Source of the DNA: JAHJGG01 sp041658785
GTDB taxonomy: Bacteria > Patescibacteriota > Patescibacteriia > Magasanikbacterales > UBA922
Reading direction: 5' to 3'
DNA length: 28,362 nucleotides
Assembly (NCBI GenBank): GCA_041658785.1
Contig: JBAZZL010000012.1
Span: 1 to 28,362, forward strand
The number at the start of each line of letters is the position of its first letter. The stretch's first letter is position 1. Made by a program: the position numbers and the translations under genes. The notes beneath the pieces were generated by a model. It searched no databases, was not told where the DNA came from, and worked only from the letters and a program-made list of their open reading frames with translations. Positions 24,135 through 28,362 of the stretch are shown here, piece after piece.

Positions 24135-24169
24135 ACAGATTAAACAGATTGTTACAGATACAAACAGAT
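24135..24169. repeat. Four ACAGAT motifs at 9-10 nt spacing
   Basis: ACAGAT occurs at 24135, 24144, 24154 and 24164, so the copies recur about once per DNA helical turn, just after the rplA stop. They could be phased binding sites or a degenerate tandem repeat. The last copy is also the left outer arm of the palindrome at 24162-24262. Confidence 0.6.
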
Positions 24170-24272
24170 CATAGATTTCTTCGGGTAACTTGTAACGTGT
24201 AACTTATAACTTATAATTTTACATGTTACACATTACAAGTTACAGGATTGCGTGGTCTGTTTTTTATTTTTT
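24162..24272 (+). terminator. Nested heptamer-phased palindrome ending in a T-run, probable rplA terminator
   Basis: AAACAGATCA (24162-24171) pairs with TGGTCTGTTT (24253-24262), one G-T pair. Inside, 24185-24203 pairs with 24225-24243 with one mismatch in 19. TTTTTTATTTTTT follows at 24260-24272. The core 24183-24245 is nine contiguous 7-nt units: five of the form NNRTAAY, then four containing TTACA, their complement. The large stem plus T-run would work as a terminator, though the stem is AT-rich. Confidence 0.6.
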
Positions 24273-24301
24273 CCACCTCGCCAAGCGGCCAAACGCTGCT
24301 C

Positions 24302-24330
24302 TTGCTAGCCCGTTCGCAATTTGATACACT
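24302..24330 (+). promoter_or_regulatory. Promoter of the pyrimidine nucleotide module
   Basis: TTGCTA (24302-24307), 17 nt, TACACT (24325-24330). Transcription near 24337 leaves a leader of about 14 nt before the ATG at 24351. No other promoter was seen within the three-gene unit. Confidence 0.6.
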
Positions 24331-24350
24331 GGGAAAGAAATAATCTTTTT

Positions 24351-24830
24351 ATGATTCAAATTATGATAAAATTCCGCGACAACTATATTTCTTGGGACGA
24401 ATGTTTTATGCGCATTGCCAAGGTGATTGCTGAGCGCTCCAAAGATCCTTCCACGCAAAACGGAGCCGTGGTGGTAAACCAGCGCAATGTGGTAGTCGGC
24501 CTCGGCTACAATGGATTTCCCCGCGGCGTGGACAGCGATGTTTTCCCCTGGGAGCGGGAAGGTGAATTGGTTGACACGAAATACGCGTACGTTTGCCACG
24601 CGGAAGAGAATGCGATTTACAACGCGAACAATGTAACCAGAGAATGCAAAATTTATACCACGCTTTTTCCTTGCAACGAATGCGCCAAGACAATTATTCA
24701 AAACGGCATTGTTGAGGTGGTCTATGAAAGCGACAAGTACCGCGATGTGCCGGCTTTTGTCGCCGCCCGCCGTATGTTCGACGCCGCCGGAGTAAAGTGC
24801 CGCCAATTTGTTTCCAATTGGGCTAAATAA
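24351..24830 (+). CDS. dCMP-deaminase-like cytidine/deoxycytidylate deaminase
   Basis: 159 residues from the ATG at 24351; an ATG at 24363 is also possible, and the TTG at 24321 is rejected because it precedes the transcription start. The zinc-dependent deaminase motifs are complete: H83-A-E85 (zinc ligand and proton-shuttling glutamate) and P107-C108-x2-C111 (zinc ligands). The layout (DPSTQNGAVVV, GYNGFPRG, KYAYVCHAEENAI) is that of deoxycytidylate deaminases and ComEB-like proteins. The reaction would be dCMP to dUMP, a thymidylate precursor. The neighbouring kinase and dUTPase support this. Allosteric dCTP control cannot be judged. Confidence 0.9.
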   Translation: MIQIMIKFRDNYISWDECFMRIAKVIAERSKDPSTQNGAVVVNQRNVVVGLGYNGFPRGVDSDVFPWEREGELVDTKYAYVCHAEENAIYNANNVTRECKIYTTLFPCNECAKTIIQNGIVEVVYESDKYRDVPAFVAARRMFDAAGVKCRQFVSNWAK

Positions 24831-24831
24831 T

Positions 24832-25392
24832 ATGAGCAAAATAATTCTTGGATTTGTAGGGCAGATTGCCAGCGGCAAAGGAACTGCTGTCGCCTATTTA
24901 AAAGAAAAATATGGCGCGAGCGCGCATCGTTTTTCCAGCATGTTGCGCGATGTGCTTGACCGGCTGTATCTTGAACAGAGCCGGGAGAATATGCAAAAAA
25001 TTTCCAGTGTTTTGCGGGAGAATTTTGGTGAAGACACTCTGGCAAAAGTGATGGCAGAGGATGTCAAGAATACCCCCAATAGTTTAGTTGCCATTGACGG
25101 CATCAGGCGGCCTGCGGACGCGAAATATCTAAAAGAAATTTTAGGATTTAAGCTGATTCATATCTTTGCTGATAGGGAAAAACGATATGAACGGATTGTG
25201 GCGAGAGGCGAAAATTCAGACGATAGAAAAAAGACATTTGAAGAATTTAAAAAAGATCATGAGCGGGAGGCAGAGCGGGAGATTGGCGAGATTGCTTTGG
25301 AGGCGATTGAACAAATAGACAATAACGGCAGTTTGGAGAAGCTGTATGAGCAACTGGATCAACTGGTAAATAAATATGGAAATCAAAATTAA
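24832..25392 (+). CDS. P-loop nucleoside/nucleotide kinase-like protein
   Basis: 186 residues from the ATG at 24832, one base after the preceding stop; longer starts would overlap the deaminase gene. Walker A is G10-QIASGKG-T18. The RFSSMLRD segment near 40, the IDGIRRPADAKYL segment around 85-98 and the basic lid (REKRYERIVARG) fit the deoxynucleoside monophosphate kinase/dephospho-CoA kinase-like superfamily. Given its place between a dCMP deaminase and dUTPase, a (d)NMP kinase is most likely, but dephospho-CoA kinase or another small-molecule kinase cannot be excluded. It overlaps the dUTPase gene by 17 nt. Confidence 0.75.
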   Translation: MSKIILGFVGQIASGKGTAVAYLKEKYGASAHRFSSMLRDVLDRLYLEQSRENMQKISSVLRENFGEDTLAKVMAEDVKNTPNSLVAIDGIRRPADAKYLKEILGFKLIHIFADREKRYERIVARGENSDDRKKTFEEFKKDHEREAEREIGEIALEAIEQIDNNGSLEKLYEQLDQLVNKYGNQN

Positions 25393-25801
25393 AAAATCCA
25401 AGCCGGAAGTTATTATTCCCGCCTATGCTCACCATGGAGATGTTGGCTTGGATTTACGCTCATTGGAAGATTATGAAATAAAACCCGGTGAGAGATATAT
25501 TTTTTGGCTGGGTTTCGCATTAGAGTTTCCTGTTGGTTACGCCGCGATTGTCAAAGACAAGGGAGGAGTGGCGGGTAATTGGGGCGTTCATACCACCGGC
25601 GGAGTATTTGACGCCGGCTATCGGGGGGAATACTGCGTGCAATTGATCAATTTGGGGCAAGAAATATACAAAGTGGAAAAAGGGCAAAAAATCGCCCAGC
25701 TAGTAATCTGTCCAATTGCAATTGTCAATCTTGTGGAGACGGATGAATTATCAGACAGTTCGCGCGGCCATGGCAGAATGGGAAGCACCGGGAAATTTTA
25801 A
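25376..25801 (+). CDS. dut: Deoxyuridine 5'-triphosphate nucleotidohydrolase (dUTPase)
   Basis: 141 residues, the usual length of a trimeric dUTPase. It hydrolyses dUTP to dUMP and PPi, keeping uracil out of DNA and supplying thymidylate synthesis. Motif I is HHGDVGLDLRS (19-29). Motif III is GGVFDAGYRGE (75-85) with catalytic D79. Motif IV is KGQKIAQLVI (102-111) and motif V is RGHGRMGSTGKF (130-141). Two deviations stand out: motif II reads KGGVA (62-66) where the common form is RS(S/G)LA, so the serine is missing, and motif V has M135 where phenylalanine normally stacks on uracil. The related dCTP deaminase is less likely given the length and motif III. Last gene of the module. Confidence 0.88.
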   Translation: MEIKIKKSKPEVIIPAYAHHGDVGLDLRSLEDYEIKPGERYIFWLGFALEFPVGYAAIVKDKGGVAGNWGVHTTGGVFDAGYRGEYCVQLINLGQEIYKVEKGQKIAQLVICPIAIVNLVETDELSDSSRGHGRMGSTGKF

Positions 25802-25810
25802 TTCATCTCC

Positions 25811-25904
25811 GTCCGCCAGCTGGCGGACTGCGCCGGACAAGTTCCGTCTCCGTCCGTTGATGGAGTTTACCCGGCGTAGCCCGTCCGCCAGCTGGCGGAC
25901 GGGC
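25811..25904. repeat. Pair of GC-rich palindromes
   Basis: The perfect palindrome GTCCGCCAGCTGGCGGAC occurs at 25811-25828 and again at 25883-25900. In the second copy the symmetry extends to 26 bp (25879-25904). Both copies are followed by GCCGGACAAGTTC (25832-25844 and 25913-25925), so a larger unit was duplicated. The GC content is far above the surroundings. It lies 10 nt after dut and could work as a double hairpin at the 3' end of the transcript. Confidence 0.85.
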
Positions 25905-25948
25905 GAAGACGGGCCGGACAAGTTCTCGGTTTAATAATTAATTATTTT

Positions 25949-26125
25949 ATGAACATCCAAAATATAAAGCAAATTCTTTTGGAAGCATTTAAGGCTTTTG
26001 CTTTTTTTCGTTCCAAAAATGAAGAGATCAGAAAAAAAGCCGATCATATTTTAGCCGAAGCAATGGAGAGGGGTGATGCCGAGAAAATAAAAAAGGTGAA
26101 AAAAAATATTGACCGACTTTCGTAG
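25949..26125 (+). CDS. Small charged helical protein, 58 residues
   Basis: ATG at 25949 (preceded by ATTATTTT), stop TAG at 26123-26125. The protein is strongly helical: a semi-hydrophobic N-terminal helix (LLEAFKAFAFF), then a lysine-rich charged helix (EEIRKKADHILAEAMERG and EKIKKVKKNI). The composition and the -1 T support a real gene. No family recognised; weak similarity in style to the 60-residue protein at 4669. Confidence 0.5.
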   Translation: MNIQNIKQILLEAFKAFAFFRSKNEEIRKKADHILAEAMERGDAEKIKKVKKNIDRLS

Positions 26126-26253
26126 GAGTTAACTCAACCTTACCGCGGCAAGAGAGCCCCATGCCGCAATACAGTAAAACAGTAAAGTATTTTTTTAATC
26201 AATCAACCCGCCAACTCGTAAACCATTAATCCATTAATCCAATAATCAAATTT
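26126..26253. other. Intergenic region with weak hairpin and ATTAATCC repeats
   Basis: GCGGCA and TGCCGC (26145-26150 and 26162-26167) form a 6-bp stem with an 11-nt loop, with a T-run only later (about 26191). Near 26227-26248 the unit ATTAATCC occurs twice plus a degenerate third copy, ending 6 nt before the next start codon. No clear promoter was found. Confidence 0.4.
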
Positions 26254-27048
26254 ATGCCAAAACAAGAAACAAGCAACAGTCAAAGAGAAAAATCCAAAGA
26301 ACGCTCGCTCAAGCAACCCAAACGCCCAGGCGCTTTTAGCGTTCTCGCGGATAAAATGGGTTTTGGGAAACGATGGGAAAAAGAGGTGGCGTATCTTGAG
26401 GATTTAGATAGGTTGGAACAACAAAGAGGGCAGGTCGATAAAGATGTAAAAACTCCAGAACGCGCAGTTGAAGTTGCGAAGACGATTGTCCAAGATGTTA
26501 GCTCTCAAGCTAGCGCTGAAGCTGGAGAAACATCTGCGCATGTTCGCGGGGCAGAAGCAGCGGTTGCGGAAGATACGGCAGCAGGCGTTCAGGTTAAAGA
26601 TTTGAAAGAAGAAGCGGCAGACCTTTCGCAAGAAATAAAAACATTAAGACAAAAATTTGTAGATAGTATGGCGCGGCTGCTTTCTTTTTTAAGAAGAGGG
26701 AGGACAGTTGAGTTGGAGACAGACTCCTCGTCTAGCGTGGCAGAAGCGTCGGAGCAAGAAGACGACGCTGACACTTTAGGTTTGGATCGGACACAGGAAA
26801 GTGAGGAACCGCCAGCTTCTTTGGCAGGCGCTGGATCAGAAATAACAGAAAATCGCGTATCTGCGGCGACTGAGAAAAAACAGGAAAAGATTACTTTGGG
26901 AAACAGAGAGTTTGAAGTTGGCCGGCTTGTCAAATATACCACATTAAAAGGAGAGAAACATGAATATGTTGTGGTAGGGCAATCTAAAGACAAAAATCCA
27001 GGCCTGATATTGAGATGGCCTAACAGCAAACAAGAGTTTGCCCACTAG
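26254..27048 (+). CDS. Hypothetical protein, probably truncated by the IS element
   Basis: 264 residues. It has a basic N-terminus and a coiled-coil-like middle (about 115-145). Linkers rich in Ser, Glu and Asp surround a short amphipathic helix (MARLLSFLRRGR). The C-terminal block from about 215 looks like a small beta domain (REFEVGRLVKYTTL, EYVVVGQSKDKNPGLILRW). It has no signal peptide and no recognised family. The last codons CAC TAG fall in the terminal inverted repeat of the adjacent IS4-type element, so the natural C-terminus may have been longer. Confidence 0.55.
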   Translation: MPKQETSNSQREKSKERSLKQPKRPGAFSVLADKMGFGKRWEKEVAYLEDLDRLEQQRGQVDKDVKTPERAVEVAKTIVQDVSSQASAEAGETSAHVRGAEAAVAEDTAAGVQVKDLKEEAADLSQEIKTLRQKFVDSMARLLSFLRRGRTVELETDSSSSVAEASEQEDDADTLGLDRTQESEEPPASLAGAGSEITENRVSAATEKKQEKITLGNREFEVGRLVKYTTLKGEKHEYVVVGQSKDKNPGLILRWPNSKQEFAH

Positions 27049-27055
27049 TGTTGCG

Positions 27056-28231
27056 TTAAAAATACCGTAAATCTAGCTGTTTTTGCAAACTGTTTTCAGA
27101 TAATTTATATTCAGTTTCTGAAATTAGCGTTTGTATAGCGGTTTTCTCAAATTGCGAGACTTGTAAAATTTGTAGAATATCGTATAAATTTTGTTCCATT
27201 TTCAGTTGTTTTTTCATAATAGCCACTAATAGAAAAGCGCACAAAGCAATGCAAATTTGCGTCTTAACCGCGTTAGCGGAGTGTCCCCAGAACACCTCAA
27301 TTTTTAAATGCTGTTTGATCCACTTGAAAAACAGTTCAATCTGCCAGCGGTGTTTGTAGAGATCAGAAATTTTTTTAGCGTCAATTTCAAAATTGTTTGT
27401 TAAGTAAGTGTAATATTTATCTGTCTCCTTGTCATAATATTTTATCCGCCTTAACTTTTCAGAATAATGTTTTCTGGAATAAAAATGTTTAAGTTTAATA
27501 ATCTGGTCGCAACGCAAACCGATGGCGCGATCAATATGTTGCGAATAGATTCTTTCAAACGACAGACTGCCTTTCGCGCGAATAATGAAAAAAGCTTTTT
27601 GCAAATGTATCCGATAGAGCCTCGCGAAGTCAAAGTAGCCGCGATCCATAATGTAGAACGCTCCTGCTTCGAACTCGAGAACATCCAAGAAATTAATATC
27701 ATGTTTTTTTGCCTCGGTTATGAGGAAAAAGGATGGAATATTGCCTCTCAGATCCAGTTGGGTGTGAATTTTCACAGCGGATTTTCCCAGTTCGAAATAT
27801 GCCCATTTGAAGGTGGCTAAACATAGTTCAATCACCGTAGAATCCAGCGCGTAGGCCGCTCCTTGCAAATCGATCGAGAAATCATTATCATGGAGATAAA
27901 GTTTTCTGGCCTTATCAATCAAAATTTTTGATAAATCTTGATAGATTCTCCAATCGCGATTTTCATTGGCTCGGCTCAGAGTTGAAAGCGTAAAACGATT
28001 TGATTTAAAGCCAAGGTGATACAATAAATTTGAATGAGCGTTCAGACAGAGGACAATTCCCCGCAAACTTCGCAAGTTTGATAATTGTCCGAACATCATG
28101 GCGAGTAGCTGATCGCGGCAATCCAGACTGCGAATTCGCTGATTGCCAAGGCGGTGTGTTACAAATTTATCAAATTCATGACGAGGAATAAAATCAGTGA
28201 TTTGCGCGAAAATATATTTACCTTGGTGCAT
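27056..28231 (-). CDS. IS4-family transposase
   Basis: 391 residues from the ATG at 28229-28231. A longer frame begins at 28291, but MHQGKYIFAQITDFIP is the usual N-terminus of this group (DUF4372-like region). Catalytic triad of the DDE fold: D130 (YALDST), D196 (IMDRGYFD) and E299. The IS4 signature Y-x2-R-x3-E-x6-K is complete: Y292, R295, E299, K306. The reading frame is intact, so the element may be active. A 27-nt hairpin lies 2 nt upstream of the start codon and may limit translation. The gene is on the opposite strand to its neighbour. Confidence 0.93.
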   Translation of the reverse strand: MHQGKYIFAQITDFIPRHEFDKFVTHRLGNQRIRSLDCRDQLLAMMFGQLSNLRSLRGIVLCLNAHSNLLYHLGFKSNRFTLSTLSRANENRDWRIYQDLSKILIDKARKLYLHDNDFSIDLQGAAYALDSTVIELCLATFKWAYFELGKSAVKIHTQLDLRGNIPSFFLITEAKKHDINFLDVLEFEAGAFYIMDRGYFDFARLYRIHLQKAFFIIRAKGSLSFERIYSQHIDRAIGLRCDQIIKLKHFYSRKHYSEKLRRIKYYDKETDKYYTYLTNNFEIDAKKISDLYKHRWQIELFFKWIKQHLKIEVFWGHSANAVKTQICIALCAFLLVAIMKKQLKMEQNLYDILQILQVSQFEKTAIQTLISETEYKLSENSLQKQLDLRYF

Positions 28232-28233
28232 AG

Positions 28234-28260
28234 TGATTTTATTAAATGTTAATAAAATCA
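28234..28260 (-). promoter_or_regulatory. Hairpin immediately upstream of the transposase start
   Basis: TGATTTTATTA (28234-28244) pairs perfectly with TAATAAAATCA (28250-28260) around a 5-nt loop, 2 nt from the ATG. In transcripts entering from outside, this stem would sit where ribosomes must bind, a known way for IS elements to limit transposase translation. Confidence 0.6.
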
Positions 28261-28362
28261 TCTTAGCAGAATTGAAATCGTGCGCAATCAAAAAATGCTA
28301 ATTTTTCTTTATTATTAGCTAAATTGTAAGGTGCGAAATGTTGCTTAACGCAACACTAGTGC

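Larger units (their letters stand above)
27043..28361. mobile_element. IS4-family insertion sequence, complete
   Basis: About 1.32 kb, bounded by perfect 17-bp inverted repeats: CACTAGTGTTGCGTTAA at 27043-27059 and its complement at 28345-28361. It contains one transposase gene filling nearly the whole element on the minus strand, whose stop codon overlaps the left repeat. CACTAGTG is itself a palindrome, so the true tip could be at GTGTTGCG, with part of the symmetry arising from the target. A target-site duplication cannot be tested because the window ends one base after the right repeat. Confidence 0.88.

Noticed and set aside
27467..27820. 117-codon plus-strand frame
   Set aside because: Antisense to the intact IS4 transposase with its full DDE and YREK motifs.

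Overview
The window looks like a chromosomal contig from a Patescibacteria (Candidate Phyla Radiation) organism, most likely of Parcubacteria type. The signs are a secreted protein with a DUF5667-like segment, a four-helix-bundle (23S rRNA intervening-sequence type) gene, tRNAs without encoded CCA, ribosomal and RNA polymerase genes separated from their usual operon partners, almost no Shine-Dalgarno sequences, and many hypothetical genes. The lineage is an inference from gene content, not from a marker phylogeny. UGA is an ordinary stop here (rpoC and ldh end in it), so this is not a lineage that reads UGA as glycine.

Region by region: (1) 1-7315, an accessory cluster on the plus strand behind one good promoter and a leader terminator. 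It holds an HD-domain phosphohydrolase with a Cys4 tag, a 1057-residue protein with a probable PD-(D/E)XK nuclease core and a C-terminal module with HSxL and SGHYxP motifs, and five proteins I cannot assign, one of them also carrying a Cys4 tag. (2) 7316-10752: a nested palindromic repeat element, a secreted coiled-coil protein, a DEDDy 3'-5' exonuclease, a four-helix-bundle gene between inverted heptamer arrays, and a conserved-looking hypothetical. (3) 10753-12323: about 1.6 kb without protein genes. It holds tRNA-Gly(UCC), tRNA-fMet, tRNA-Gly(GCC), a 15-bp minisatellite, a nested palindrome of about 256 bp, two DnaA-box-like sites around an AT-rich tract, and the promoter and long leader of rpoB. 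(4) 12324-19760: rpoB and rpoC, closed by a bidirectional terminator. (5) 19771-22107, minus strand: gatB behind a small membrane-protein gene. (6) 22281-24127: L-lactate dehydrogenase, then solitary rplA with its own promoter and a leader hairpin. (7) 24302-25801: a pyrimidine dNTP module (dCMP-deaminase-like enzyme, P-loop NMP kinase, dUTPase). (8) 25802-28362: a palindrome pair, two small hypotheticals and a complete IS4-family element whose end lies on the stop codon of the preceding gene.

The core genes cover transcription (rpoBC), translation (tRNAs, gatB, rplA), fermentative NAD+ regeneration (ldh) and nucleotide sanitation (the deaminase-kinase-dUTPase module). The novelty lies in the 5' accessory cluster and in the intergenic DNA, where 7-nt-period repeats and nested inverted repeats recur. 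A second window-wide signal is that nearly every chosen ATG has a T just before it and no Shine-Dalgarno sequence.
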